DNA from: Bacteroidota bacterium
GTDB lineage: Bacteria; Bacteroidota; Bacteroidia; Palsa-948
Assembly: GCA_023251625.1 (NCBI GenBank)
Contig: JAHEYK010000005.1
Coordinates: 1 to 50,359, forward strand
Direction of reading: 5' to 3'
Length of the DNA: 50,359 nt
Shown here: piece after piece, positions 1-9,172 of the stretch
Layout: every line of letters begins with the position of its first letter
Numbering within the stretch: the first letter of the stretch is position 1
Position numbers and translations under genes: made by a program
The notes under the pieces: generated by a model
What the model saw: only the letters and a program-made list of their open reading frames with translations
The model's database searches: none
Told to the model about the DNA's origin: nothing

Positions 1-1
1 T

Positions 2-2653
2 TTTGCAGTTTGGTTATCCTTTTATGGTTATTCCCAAAACATATCTACCATAGCCGGAAACGGAAGCTCCGGTTTTAACGGAGACGGGGGCCAGGCCACT
101 TCTGCAACACTCAACTATCCCCAGGACATCACACTTGACAGTGTAGGAAATGTGTTCATAGCCGATTGGCAAAATTGCTGTGTCCGGAAAATAACGGCTT
201 CCACCGGCATCATTACCACGGTGGCGGGCTGGGGCCTGTCCTGCGGATCAGGCGGGGACGGTGGCCAGGCTACTTCAGCGGGCTTATCCGGCCCGGGAGC
301 GGTTTGTTTCGATCGTGCAGGTAACTTATACATTGCAGACAGCAACAATAATAAGATACGGAAAGTAACTAAAGCTACAGGCATCATTACAACTGTAGCA
401 GGAAAAAATGGTCCCGGAGGCTATAACGGAGACGGAATATTAGCTACTTCCGCATCACTGTATGGAGCTGCCGGTGTTTGCGTGGATGATTCAGGTAATA
501 TCTACATAGCAGATAACAGCAACCATAGGATCCGCAAAGTAACAGCAGCCACAGGAATTATTTCTACCATAGCAGGAAACGGTACATCCGGGTTCAGCGG
601 AGACGGGGGCCTCGCAACGGCAGCGCAGTTTTACTATCCTTCGGGAGTAACTATGGATACTGCCGGAAATTTCTATATAGGAGATTGGGCCAATCACCGC
701 GTTCGAAAAGTAACAGCATCCACAGGTATTATTACTACCGTGGCAGGAAATGGAATAAATGGATTTGCCGGAGATGGGGGACTTGCAACTTCCGCATCAC
801 TCACATACGTACATGCAGTAGGCCTTGATCCGGCAGGGAACATGTACCTGGCCGATATCACGAATAACCGTATCCGGAAAGTAATGGCTTCAACAGGAAT
901 TATCACAACAGTGGCGGGAATCGGAACCCAGGGATTCAGCGGAGATGGCGGGTCTGCCCTTTCAGCAGAATTGAACCGGCCTTATGCTGCCCGGATTGAT
1001 TCTTTGGGAAATATGTATATCGTGGAGCAGTACAACCAGAGGGTCCGCAAAGTGATAGGTGTGTATCCCGGATCACCGGTCATTATGGGCAACACAACCA
1101 TCTGCAACGGAAAAAGCACCACGCTCACGGCTTCGGGCGGAACAACCTATTCATGGAGTACAGGCGAGTCGGCATCCACGATCACTGTTTCACCTTCGGC
1201 AACGGTTGTTTATACTGTTACGGCAACAACGGGAACTTTCGTTGCAGCCACCACCACCACGGTAACAGTAAATCCTACACCCACTGTAACTGCCGGTGGC
1301 AATGCAAGCATTCTTTGTAAAGGAAAAACTACTGTACTGAATGCTTCAGGTGCAAATACGTATGTGTGGTCGCCTGCAGCGGGCTTGAGCAATCCAAATA
1401 TTTCCAACCCGATTGCAGGCCCTACGACTTCTACAAATTATACAGTAACAGGCACAAATACCTATGGATGCAAAGATACTTCCACCTACAGCATAACAGT
1501 AAATCCAACACCTACGGTGAGTATAAGCGGAATAAAAACAATTTGCAACGGCGAGTCCACCACACTTACCGCCTCGGGAGCAAGTTCATACGTATGGATT
1601 CCCTCGGGGAGTTTAGACAATTCAAGTATTGCAAATCCGGTTGCTACTCCCACCACCTCAACAAATTATTTTGTAACAGGAACCGATGTGAATGGCTGTA
1701 CCGGTACTTCAACTTACAGTGTCACTGTCAAAACAAATCCCGGCATTGGCGTGAGTGGTATCAAAACAATTTGCAACGGAAAAAGTACAACGCTCTCAGC
1801 TTCGGGTGCAAGCAGCTACGTCTGGTCGCCTTCCGGAAGCCTGAGCAATTCTACGATCGCAAATCCGGTTGCAGATCCAACCTCTTCCACCACCTACACC
1901 ATCATAGGAACATACCTGGATGGCTGCACCAAAACATATACTTGTAACATCACCGTAAATCCTACACCTGCCGTGATCATTTCAGGAAACAATACGATCT
2001 GTTCCGGCAGCTGCGTTACGCTCACTGCATCCGGGGCATCAACGTACACCTGGGTTCCGATCGGGCAAACTTTTCCGACCCTGGTGCGCTGTCCCACTAG
2101 CCTTACAACTTATACCGTGGACGGAAAGGATGCCAACGGATGTACCAATACAGCTGCTTCACCCGTTACTGTAAATCCTCTTCCTGTACTGAGCGTAACT
2201 TCTGTAAACGCCACGGCTCCCGGATGCTGCAATGGCAGCGACAGTGTTTCTGCATCGGGCGGTATCTCTCCTTATACGTACAACTGGTCAAATGGCTGTA
2301 CTACCTCTGCGTGTATCGGCCTATGCACAGGCAGCTATTCCATTTCCGTATCAGATTCGGTCGGCTGTATTAAAACCAGCACTTTCACAATTTCATGCCT
2401 CACTGGAATTGAACTTGACATTTCCAAAATAGAATTGGCATCTTACCCTAATCCTACCCATGGATTGCTGCACCTTTCTTATCCCGGAACAATTACCGAC
2501 ATAATCATTATGGATATGATGGGTAAAAAAATGATCGTCCCAGTAAGCATCCGGGAAAGAACTATTGACCTATCGCCTGTACCTGCTGGTATTTACTTGA
2601 TAAATCTCAAAACACCAAATGGCATTGTTGCACATAAAGTGCTTCGGGAATGA
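2..2653 (+). CDS. NHL-repeat beta-propeller, Ig-like repeat, T9SS type A secreted protein (5' partial)
   Basis: The frame is open to the window edge. The first visible residues (AVWLSFYGYSQ) look like the end of a signal peptide, so the start lies only a few codons upstream; 883 residues are visible. Six NHL repeats follow (residues about 15-355), each with a core like GN-[IVLF]-YIAD-x-x-N-x-[RK]-[IV]-RKV, enough for one six-bladed propeller. Then come five Ig-like repeats of about 75 residues starting with [IT]C.GKSTTLTASG and containing a Y.W.P core, and one SprB-like repeat (SGGISPYTYNWSNG). The last 75 residues form a T9SS type A sorting domain (YPNP, then GIYLINL and a terminal basic strand). 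By family knowledge this is a surface or secreted protein exported by T9SS. The ligand is unknown. The Ig-like repeats are similar to each other, which suggests internal duplication. Confidence 0.9.
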   Translation, partial: FAVWLSFYGYSQNISTIAGNGSSGFNGDGGQATSATLNYPQDITLDSVGNVFIADWQNCCVRKITASTGIITTVAGWGLSCGSGGDGGQATSAGLSGPGAVCFDRAGNLYIADSNNNKIRKVTKATGIITTVAGKNGPGGYNGDGILATSASLYGAAGVCVDDSGNIYIADNSNHRIRKVTAATGIISTIAGNGTSGFSGDGGLATAAQFYYPSGVTMDTAGNFYIGDWANHRVRKVTASTGIITTVAGNGINGFAGDGGLATSASLTYVHAVGLDPAGNMYLADITNNRIRKVMASTGIITTVAGIGTQGFSGDGGSALSAELNRPYAARIDSLGNMYIVEQYNQRVRKVIGVYPGSPVIMGNTTICNGKSTTLTASGGTTYSWSTGESASTITVSPSATVVYTVTATTGTFVAATTTTVTVNPTPTVTAGGNASILCKGKTTVLNASGANTYVWSPAAGLSNPNISNPIAGPTTSTNYTVTGTNTYGCKDTSTYSITVNPTPTVSISGIKTICNGESTTLTASGASSYVWIPSGSLDNSSIANPVATPTTSTNYFVTGTDVNGCTGTSTYSVTVKTNPGIGVSGIKTICNGKSTTLSASGASSYVWSPSGSLSNSTIANPVADPTSSTTYTIIGTYLDGCTKTYTCNITVNPTPAVIISGNNTICSGSCVTLTASGASTYTWVPIGQTFPTLVRCPTSLTTYTVDGKDANGCTNTAASPVTVNPLPVLSVTSVNATAPGCCNGSDSVSASGGISPYTYNWSNGCTTSACIGLCTGSYSISVSDSVGCIKTSTFTISCLTGIELDISKIELASYPNPTHGLLHLSYPGTITDIIIMDMMGKKMIVPVSIRERTIDLSPVPAGIYLINLKTPNGIVAHKVLRE

Positions 2654-3074
2654 CAACCCGTTTGACGTAGAATATTCCGTACGATAGACAAAAATCAAAT
2701 AAGGTCGAGCGAATCGGGTGATCCCATCATCTATTATGGTAAAATTAGTGCCCGACAAATTCCAGCGAAGGCCGCTCGATGATTTTGAATACATCGCCTG
2801 GCTGGATAACAAGATCAGAACCGCCCCTTTGCTGAGGTGATGAGGGAAAAGAGAAAAATGTCTGACTCGCTCACCCTTCATAATACCCTTATTCTTATTT
2901 TTAAAGACTCCGGTAATTACAAGCAGATGTTGCATTTTTCATATAGGGAATCTTGCCTTGTCCTACTATTATTATTAAGTTTCAAAACAAGCAATTTTTA
3001 GCCAAAGTGATGAAAGCCGATTATTATTTTGGGACTATCTTTAGGGGCACTATTTTTACAAAGACGGACATAAT
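2654..3074. other. 421-bp intergenic region, no convincing gene
   Basis: No hairpin terminator follows the NHL gene. A 34-codon plus-strand frame (2736-2840, starting MVKLVPDKFQRRPLDDF) has a protein-like composition. It overlaps the start of a 53-codon frame (2840-3001) that looks like low-quality sequence. Neither is recognised, and either could be chance or a decayed gene. The right end carries the promoter of the WG-repeat gene. Confidence 0.5.
3028..3058 (+). promoter_or_regulatory. Bacteroidota-type promoter for the WG-repeat gene
   Basis: TTTG at 3028-3031 is followed by exactly 19 nt and TATTTTTA at 3051-3058. This matches the phylum consensus TTTG-N19-TAnnTTTG except for the last base. 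The predicted transcription start lies about 10 nt before the ATG at 3075. Confidence 0.55.
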
Positions 3075-3776
3075 ATGAAAAGCAAGATCACTATCTTCTT
3101 ACTCTTTACATGTTCTTTATTCGCAGAAGCGCAGTCGCCATATCGTTTTTACGAGAATGGAAAGGTGGGTTATAAAAATGCGGACGGCAGCACCCTCCTA
3201 CCGGCACAATACGAATCAGGCAGTGAGTTTAAAGACGGATTCGCGCTCGTCATCATCGGCAACAAACGTGGTTTCATTAATACCAAAGGAGAGATCACTA
3301 TACCAGTTATTTATGACGATGCGTCACTTTTTTTCAATGGCATGGCTGCGGTTTCACTGAAAGGCAAATACGGATACATAAATAATACAGGCACCTTTGT
3401 CATCGCTCCGCAATACGAAATGGCCAGGGATTTTTCAGAAGGACTTGCCCTTGTTAAACAGGAGGGGTTGTTCGGCTACATTGACCTGAGTGGAAAAACG
3501 GTGATTCCTTTCAAATACTCTAACGCGAATAGTTTTTCTGAAGGATATGCCGCGGTACGCCTCGGCAATAAATGTGGATATATCGACCCTACGGGAAAGG
3601 TGATGATCAATTTCTCCTATGATATGGTAAGCTCTTTCACCAACAACGAGGCACTGGTGATGAACGGAAAAGAGAACATCATCATCAACAAGAAAAATAA
3701 AAAAGTGCGCAGGATAGAGAATGAGGAGGAAGAGGAGCAAAGAGAACAACAAAAAGCAAAAAGAAAAAGCAAGTAG
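3075..3776 (+). CDS. Secreted WG-repeat protein
   Basis: A 233-residue protein with a signal peptide (MKSKITIFLLFTCSLFAEAQ). About five WG repeats (PF14903 type) of roughly 33 residues follow, each with a G-[YF]-I-[ND]-x-x-G-x-x-x-I-P-x-x-Y core and an F.[ED]G.A.V strand. The repeats run from about residue 28 to 205. The last 25 residues are a highly charged tail of Lys, Arg and Glu (EEEEEQREQQKAKRK), perhaps a wall or polyanion contact. The function of WG-repeat proteins is poorly known and they are often secreted. The stop codon overlaps the earliest possible GTG start of the next gene, so the two may be cotranscribed. There is no T9SS tail. Confidence 0.85.
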   Translation: MKSKITIFLLFTCSLFAEAQSPYRFYENGKVGYKNADGSTLLPAQYESGSEFKDGFALVIIGNKRGFINTKGEITIPVIYDDASLFFNGMAAVSLKGKYGYINNTGTFVIAPQYEMARDFSEGLALVKQEGLFGYIDLSGKTVIPFKYSNANSFSEGYAAVRLGNKCGYIDPTGKVMINFSYDMVSSFTNNEALVMNGKENIIINKKNKKVRRIENEEEEEQREQQKAKRKSK

Positions 3777-3799
3777 TGAACAGTTCCGACCCCTCAAAA

Positions 3800-6700
3800 A
3801 TGAAAACCATGACAGCAAAATACAAAAACGTATTTTTTGCTTTTTTCGTTTTATTTACCTGCGGACAATCCTTTGCCCAACAGGGTTGGTGGACATGGAT
3901 GAAAGGCAGCTATCCGGCTGTGGCTTCGCCCACATGGGGGACACAAGGAGTTCCGGCATTGACGAACGAGCCTCCGGGTGAATATTGCTCCTCCACCTGT
4001 TGGACGGATTCAAAAGGAGATTTCTGGCAATTCAGCGGGGGCAACGGATGGGGTTATCCCACCCTATGGAAATATAGTCCTGCTACAAACATGTGGACGT
4101 GGGTAAAAGGAGCAAACGTATTGGCCACCACCAATGGAGGTGTATGGGGCACGCAAGGAGTTCCCAACATAGCGAATTGTCCACCGGCACTCAGCATCGG
4201 GGCAGTTAGCTGGGTAGATGCGAACGATAATCTATGGTTGTTCGGTGGATTTGGATGGGGAACTACCGGCACCTTCCGTAGCAAACTGGCAGCTGTATGG
4301 AAATACGATCCTCTTACCAACATGTGGACCTGGATGAATGGCCCGAGTCTGGGAAACAATCCGGTCGGTGTTTATGGAACTCAGGGAGTGCCTGCTGCCG
4401 CAAATTACCCTCCTGCACGCTACGAGACCAACGCAGCCTGGACCGATAATTCAGGAAACCTGTGGTTGTTTGGAGGCCAAGGGCCGACCGGGGAACTGAA
4501 CGATCTTTGGAAATACAACATGGCAACAAATCAATGGACCTGGATGAAGGGATCCAACACCGCAGGAAGCGCAGGTAATTACGGTACAAAAGGAGTAGCT
4601 TCTGCCACAAATAATCCGCCTGCGCGGCAGGTTCATTCCCGCTGGAAAGATAACAATGGAAATTTTTGGTTTTTCGGAGGAACACATGTTAGCAACACAC
4701 AAGCCATGAACGATATGTGGAAATATGATCCCACCACAAATAACTGGACCTGGATGAGTGGCTCCAATTTGTTTGACCAGATGCCCGCTCTCCCGGTCAA
4801 ATGCGTGCCTTCCACCACCAATTATCCACAGGCAAGGAGAGAAAATAATTCCAACTGGAAAGATGCTTGCGGAAACTTGTGGATGTTCAGCGGAGACTGG
4901 GTTACCGGAACACAGCTGAACGACCTGTGGTGTTACAAGGTCCAAACCAACGAATGGGTGCTTGTTGGCGGAAATATCGCGCCTGCCGCAGGCACCAAAG
5001 GGGTACCGGCTGCCGCAAACATGCCGCCAAAAATGATAGGCTATGCTGCATGGACAGTCAACAATGAATTCTGGCTGTTTGGCGGGCGGGATGGCGGCAC
5101 CGGAAATGAACTGAACACTTTATGGCGTTATTACCCCGATACCTCCTGCGCTCAAAGTACCTGTAGTGTTGCCAATCCGAATGCGGGATTCACAGCGACC
5201 AATCTTTCGGGCTGCGCACCACTCACCGTTACATTTACAAACACGAGTACGAATGCAACTTCGTGGAACTGGAATTTTGGAGATGGAAATTCATCCACCG
5301 CACAAAATCCCCTTCACACCTACACCACTGCCGGAACGTATACTGTTTCTCAAATTGCGCATAACGGGCCCAACAGCGATACGCTCGTGCAGCCAAATTA
5401 TATCACTGTATTTCCATCGGCAGTTGCAGCGTTTACCGCCAATACTGATACCATTTGCCTGGGGCAAAATGCCACATTCACGAACGGATCCACTAACGCA
5501 AGTACCTACAGCTGGACTTTCGGTGACGGAAGCTCTTCTGCCAACCAGGATCCTGTACATTCTTACACAGCAACAGGATCTTACACAGTTACCCTTATAG
5601 CGCACAATGCAAATGGCTGCGATGATACGATCAGCTCAGCGGTTACCGTTTTGTCTTCCACTGTAACAGCATCATTTACTCAAAGTCCGGGAAGTTGCGC
5701 GCCCGTCACTATTAATTTTACGAACGCAAGTTCAGGAGCTACCACGTACACATGGACTTTCGGGAATGGAAGTTCATCCACAAGTCAAAGTCCTTCCACC
5801 ACGTATACAACTGCCGGAACCTATTCTGTTATGCTGATATCATCCACAAACAGCTCCTGCGGAGTGGGCACTGATACTGCTTATTCTATTGTTACACTCG
5901 GCCAGTCTCCGGCCCTAAATGTTGCGACACAAGGAAGCGTTTCGTGTAATGGAGGAGCCAACGGCACTGCATCAGTCACTGCAACCGGAGGCAGTTCGCC
6001 TTACTCCTATTTATGGGCTCCCTCTGCCGCTACTACTGCAACGGCCACGGGATTATCTGCAGGAAATTATTCGTGCGTTGTGACAGACGCATCCGGATGT
6101 TCAGCAACTCAAACTGTTTCCATTTCACAACCAACTGCCATCACCACAAGCATCACAAACACATCTGCTTCCTGCAATACAAATGACGGAACTGCAACAG
6201 CAACCGCTGCAGGAGGAAGTGGCAACTTTACTTACCTATGGAACCCCAGCGTTGCTTCAACTGCCGGAGCTACGGGCCTTTCGGGCGGAAATTATTCATG
6301 CACCGTAACGGATGCGAACGGATGTACACAAATTTCATCGACCACCATCGCAGTAGCGAACGGCCCCACTATCACAGTGAGCGGTAGTGCCATCATTCAA
6401 CCGGGCAGCTCAACCACATTAAATGCTACAGGTGGAATTTCTTATTCATGGTCTCCGGCCACCGGGTTAAATAATTCTTCGATCGCAAACCCAACCGCGT
6501 CCCCTTCCGTTACGACAACCTATTGTGTGTTTGTTTTTGACGCTGGCGGATGCTATGACTCCTCCTGTGTGGTAGTGACAATAGATGTACCGTGCGGAGA
6601 ATTTTATCTCCCCAATGCGTTCTCGCCTAATGAGGACGGAGAGAACGATTTTTTCAAAGCGTACGTAAACCCCGCTTGCGTCACAGATTTTAAACTAATT

Positions 6701-6874
6701 ATTTACAATCGCTGGGGTGAAAAAGTTTTTGAAACAAATGAGGTAAACGAAAGCTGGAACGGATATTTCAGGGGAACTGCTTCCAATTCGGCTGTATATG
6801 CCTGGTATTGCAGGGCTACACTGACCAATGGGCTAGACATTGATAGAAAAGGAAATGTGAGCCTGGTCCGATAG
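3800..6874 (+). CDS. Kelch-repeat, PKD and SprB-repeat protein with T9SS type B (gliding-associated) C-terminus
   Basis: The protein has 1024 residues from the ATG at 3800. A GTG at 3776 and an ATG at 3809 are alternatives; 3800 gives a normal signal peptide ending SFAQQ. Six kelch-like units of about 70 residues (to about residue 455) share W.WM.G, YGT.GVP, N.PPAR, W.D..GN.W.FGG and LWKY, enough for a six-bladed propeller. Three PKD domains follow (about 465-700; YSWTFGDGSSS-type motif), then two SprB-like repeats (GGS.PYSYLW) and an Ig-like unit. The final 90 residues are a CHU_C/TIGR04131 domain (LPNAFSPNEDGENDFF, then YNRWGEKVFE). Type B cargo normally depends on a PorP/SprF-like partner, and none is nearby. 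It probably acts on the cell surface as an adhesin or glycan binder; the substrate is unknown. Confidence 0.9.
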   Translation: MKTMTAKYKNVFFAFFVLFTCGQSFAQQGWWTWMKGSYPAVASPTWGTQGVPALTNEPPGEYCSSTCWTDSKGDFWQFSGGNGWGYPTLWKYSPATNMWTWVKGANVLATTNGGVWGTQGVPNIANCPPALSIGAVSWVDANDNLWLFGGFGWGTTGTFRSKLAAVWKYDPLTNMWTWMNGPSLGNNPVGVYGTQGVPAAANYPPARYETNAAWTDNSGNLWLFGGQGPTGELNDLWKYNMATNQWTWMKGSNTAGSAGNYGTKGVASATNNPPARQVHSRWKDNNGNFWFFGGTHVSNTQAMNDMWKYDPTTNNWTWMSGSNLFDQMPALPVKCVPSTTNYPQARRENNSNWKDACGNLWMFSGDWVTGTQLNDLWCYKVQTNEWVLVGGNIAPAAGTKGVPAAANMPPKMIGYAAWTVNNEFWLFGGRDGGTGNELNTLWRYYPDTSCAQSTCSVANPNAGFTATNLSGCAPLTVTFTNTSTNATSWNWNFGDGNSSTAQNPLHTYTTAGTYTVSQIAHNGPNSDTLVQPNYITVFPSAVAAFTANTDTICLGQNATFTNGSTNASTYSWTFGDGSSSANQDPVHSYTATGSYTVTLIAHNANGCDDTISSAVTVLSSTVTASFTQSPGSCAPVTINFTNASSGATTYTWTFGNGSSSTSQSPSTTYTTAGTYSVMLISSTNSSCGVGTDTAYSIVTLGQSPALNVATQGSVSCNGGANGTASVTATGGSSPYSYLWAPSAATTATATGLSAGNYSCVVTDASGCSATQTVSISQPTAITTSITNTSASCNTNDGTATATAAGGSGNFTYLWNPSVASTAGATGLSGGNYSCTVTDANGCTQISSTTIAVANGPTITVSGSAIIQPGSSTTLNATGGISYSWSPATGLNNSSIANPTASPSVTTTYCVFVFDAGGCYDSSCVVVTIDVPCGEFYLPNAFSPNEDGENDFFKAYVNPACVTDFKLIIYNRWGEKVFETNEVNESWNGYFRGTASNSAVYAWYCRATLTNGLDIDRKGNVSLVR

Positions 6875-7079
6875 TATTATAAAAAAACTGTACTTGCTTT
6901 TTTTTCTGGGACTCTATTTTACTGCTACATTGATATATGAGTTGAAGGAAGATATGGTGGGTACTATATTAATATGGAAGTAGTCTCCATAGACGCAAGG
7001 AAATACATCGAGGCGAGCAATCGGATTTGCTCAATCATTGGGAGGAAAAATGAAAATTCTCTCTTTTTCGGAAGATGTA

Positions 7080-7087
7080 TATATTTG
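7080..7087 (+). promoter_or_regulatory. Possible -7 promoter element for aldolase-mtnA operon
   Basis: TATATTTG matches TAnnTTTG. The -33 position 19 nt upstream reads TTCT, a poor match to TTTG. It would give a leader of about 105 nt. Confidence 0.35.
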
Positions 7088-7093
7088 TGAAAA

Positions 7094-7120
7094 ATCCCCC
7101 TTGCTAATTGCAGGAGGGAT
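7094..7120 (+). other. Stem-loop in the aldolase leader
   Basis: ATCCCCCTTGC (7094-7104) pairs with GCAGGAGGGAT (7110-7120) across a 5-nt loop, with one C-A mismatch and one G-U pair. No T-run follows, so it is not a classical terminator. It may be an RNA leader element or a remnant of a palindromic intergenic repeat. Confidence 0.45.
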
Positions 7121-7201
7121 GGAGTCCTAGAGGGCCCACCCAATTTGCAAGTTAAACGCCCCATCGATCCTGATCGGTAAAAATTTCCTCCACTACAAGA
7201 A

Positions 7202-9172
7202 ATGCAGAGCAAGTGGTCAGATACTGAAGCAAAAAAAAGGGCGGGCGACCCTGTTCAGTTACGGGTGTATTCATCGCAGCTTTTAGGCAAAGAACCCGAC
7301 CTGGTGCTTCACGGAGGAGGAAATACATCCGTTAAGGTCAAAGAAAAAAATGTTTTTAATGAGCCGGAGGATGTCCTTTATATGAAGGGCAGCGGTTACG
7401 ATTTAGCTGTGATCGAAGCATCGGGCTTTGCTCCTGTAAAATTGGATGTGCTGAAGCGCATGATCCGGCTTAAGGGCATCAGCGATCAGCAAATGGTGCA
7501 AATACAGCGCACCGCACTTACCAACCCTTCAGCACCTGACCCCTCCATAGAAACAGTGGTACATGCAATAATTCCATTTACCTATGTAGATCACACGCAC
7601 GCTGATGCGGTGGTTACCATCACCAATACGGAGAATGGTGAAAAGAAAATTAAAGAGATATATGGCAATAAGGTCATTATTATTCCCTACGTAAAACCCG
7701 GGTTTCCCCTCGCTGAAAAAATGTATGAATTGATCAAAGGAAAAGATCTTGAGCAGCTTGACGGGATGATCCTTCTCAACCACGGTGTTTTTACTTTTGA
7801 TCACGAGGCAAAACGCTCGTACGAGAAAATGATAAGCATTGTGACAAAAGCAGAAAAATATTTGGAAAAAAATGCGAAGCCCTTACCCGTTCAAAAAGGG
7901 GAAGGAAAAGAAAATCTACCGGAGCTTGCAAAGATTCGTAAGCAGGTTTCACTCCGCTTCAAAAAACCTGTCATCGCCCTGTCAGATAACAGCCCGACAG
8001 CGTATTCGTTTTCAAAAAATAAGAACATAGAGAAAATTACAGGAAGGGGGCCATTAACTCCCGACCATATCATCCGCACCAAGCGGACTCCAGCGATCCT
8101 TGATGGCGATCCTGACGGGGAAATTGCTGAGTATGAAAAAAATTATTTGAAGTACTTTAAAAGAAATTCAACTCCCGGCCTTATTTGCCTTGATCCTGCC
8201 CCTCGCTGGGCGGTATGGAAAAATTTTGGCACTATTTCCTTTGGATCAACACTAAAAGATGCAAGTATTGTTTCTGATATTGCTCAACAAACTGTAAAAG
8301 CAATTACCACCGCTGAAGCGCTCGGCGGGTGGAAAGCGCTCCCCGAAAAAGATCTTTTTGAAATTGAATACTGGGAGCTGGAGCAGGCCAAACTGAAAAA
8401 GAAAGGAGCCAACCCGGCATTCGCAGGGAAAATTGCCCTCGTAACAGGAGCCGGAAGCGGAATAGGAAAAGCCTGCACTGAAATGCTTGCGGATAGCGGA
8501 GCTGTAGTGGCAGCCCTTGATATCGATCCTTCGGTTAAGGGGTTGTTCAGTAAAAAGGAGATCCTTGAAATAGTTTGCGATGCAACAGATAAAAAGCAGC
8601 TCCAACATGCGATCCAGGAAACAGTACGGAAATTCGGAGGACTCGATATCGTGGTGAGTAATGCCGGCATCTTTACTGGGAACGAGAATATCGAGGATAT
8701 GAGCGATGAAACATGGAACAAAAGCCTGAATGTGAACCTGACAAGCCACATGCAACTGCTGAAAAATTGTATGCCATTTCTAAAAGAAGGAGTTGAGCCT
8801 GCAATTGTAATTATAGGATCTAAAAATGTACCGGCTCCGGGTCCGGGGGCAGGAGCATATTCTGCAGCTAAGGCCGGGCTGACACAGCTGGCGCGTGTGG
8901 CCGCTCTTGAACTTGGCCAATACGGCATTCGTGTAAATGTGGTTCATCCCAACGCTGTGTATGATACAGGAATATGGACTGATAAAGTGCTTAAAGACAG
9001 AGCCCGTCATTATAACATGACAGTAGAAGAGTATAAAACAAACAATGTTCTAAAAACTAACATCACGTCAAAAGATGTAGCACGGATGGTTTGTGCCATG
9101 GCAGGAACCACATTCGGAAAAACCACAGGCGCTCAGGTACCGGTAGACGGAGGCAACGACCGTATCATATAA
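7202..9172 (+). CDS. Bifunctional class II aldolase / short-chain dehydrogenase (RhaD-ADH-like fusion)
   Basis: The protein has 656 residues. Residues about 15-225 are a class II (zinc) aldolase domain: HGGGNTSVK at 37-45, a Glu at 117 in the catalytic position, and zinc ligands H131 and H133 (DHTHAD) and H194 (LNHG). Residues about 405-656 are a classical SDR: TGAGSGIG (415-422), NAG (487-489) and a catalytic set S540, Y553, K557. D440 at the end of strand 2 suggests NAD(H) preference. The architecture matches the rhamnulose-1-phosphate aldolase/alcohol dehydrogenase fusion family (TIGR02632). The stop codon overlaps the mtnA start by one base, so the two are translationally coupled. This context argues for cleavage of 5-deoxyribulose-1-P or 5-methylthioribulose-1-P to DHAP plus an aldehyde, with the SDR processing the aldehyde. 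No rhamnose genes (rhaA, rhaB) are nearby. The fold assignments are firm; the substrate is inferred. Confidence 0.92.
   Translation: MQSKWSDTEAKKRAGDPVQLRVYSSQLLGKEPDLVLHGGGNTSVKVKEKNVFNEPEDVLYMKGSGYDLAVIEASGFAPVKLDVLKRMIRLKGISDQQMVQIQRTALTNPSAPDPSIETVVHAIIPFTYVDHTHADAVVTITNTENGEKKIKEIYGNKVIIIPYVKPGFPLAEKMYELIKGKDLEQLDGMILLNHGVFTFDHEAKRSYEKMISIVTKAEKYLEKNAKPLPVQKGEGKENLPELAKIRKQVSLRFKKPVIALSDNSPTAYSFSKNKNIEKITGRGPLTPDHIIRTKRTPAILDGDPDGEIAEYEKNYLKYFKRNSTPGLICLDPAPRWAVWKNFGTISFGSTLKDASIVSDIAQQTVKAITTAEALGGWKALPEKDLFEIEYWELEQAKLKKKGANPAFAGKIALVTGAGSGIGKACTEMLADSGAVVAALDIDPSVKGLFSKKEILEIVCDATDKKQLQHAIQETVRKFGGLDIVVSNAGIFTGNENIEDMSDETWNKSLNVNLTSHMQLLKNCMPFLKEGVEPAIVIIGSKNVPAPGPGAGAYSAAKAGLTQLARVAALELGQYGIRVNVVHPNAVYDTGIWTDKVLKDRARHYNMTVEEYKTNNVLKTNITSKDVARMVCAMAGTTFGKTTGAQVPVDGGNDRII

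Larger units (their letters stand above)
6875..7201. other. 327-bp intergenic region with leader of the aldolase-mtnA operon
   Basis: No gene is supported. A 38-codon plus-strand frame (6974-7090) and an 82-codon minus-strand frame have no recognisable content. There is a T-run after the kelch gene (around 6899-6906) but no stem in front of it. The right half contains a -7-type box (7080-7087), a stem-loop (7094-7120) and a short palindrome CGATC-CT-GATCG near 7165-7176. It may therefore hold a structured 5' leader. Confidence 0.5.

Noticed and set aside
36-1060. CRISPR-like periodic repeats in the first kilobase
   Set aside because: The repeats are about 160 bp, degenerate and in frame; they encode NHL units.
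2570-2935. 121-codon minus-strand frame overlapping the end of the NHL gene
   Set aside because: It covers the conserved T9SS tail of the opposite strand and has no family features or plausible promoter.
6964-7212. 82-codon minus-strand frame in the aldolase leader
   Set aside because: No recognisable domain, no promoter pattern, and it overlaps the start of a firmly assigned gene on the other strand.
8252-8928. Long minus-strand frames (up to 214 codons) inside the aldolase-SDR gene
   Set aside because: They are antisense to conserved catalytic motifs and arise from codon bias of the real gene.
7202-9172. Rhamnose catabolism gene (rhaD) as the sole annotation
   Set aside because: The domain architecture matches, but no rhamnose isomerase, kinase, mutarotase or transporter is present, and the coupled partner is mtnA.
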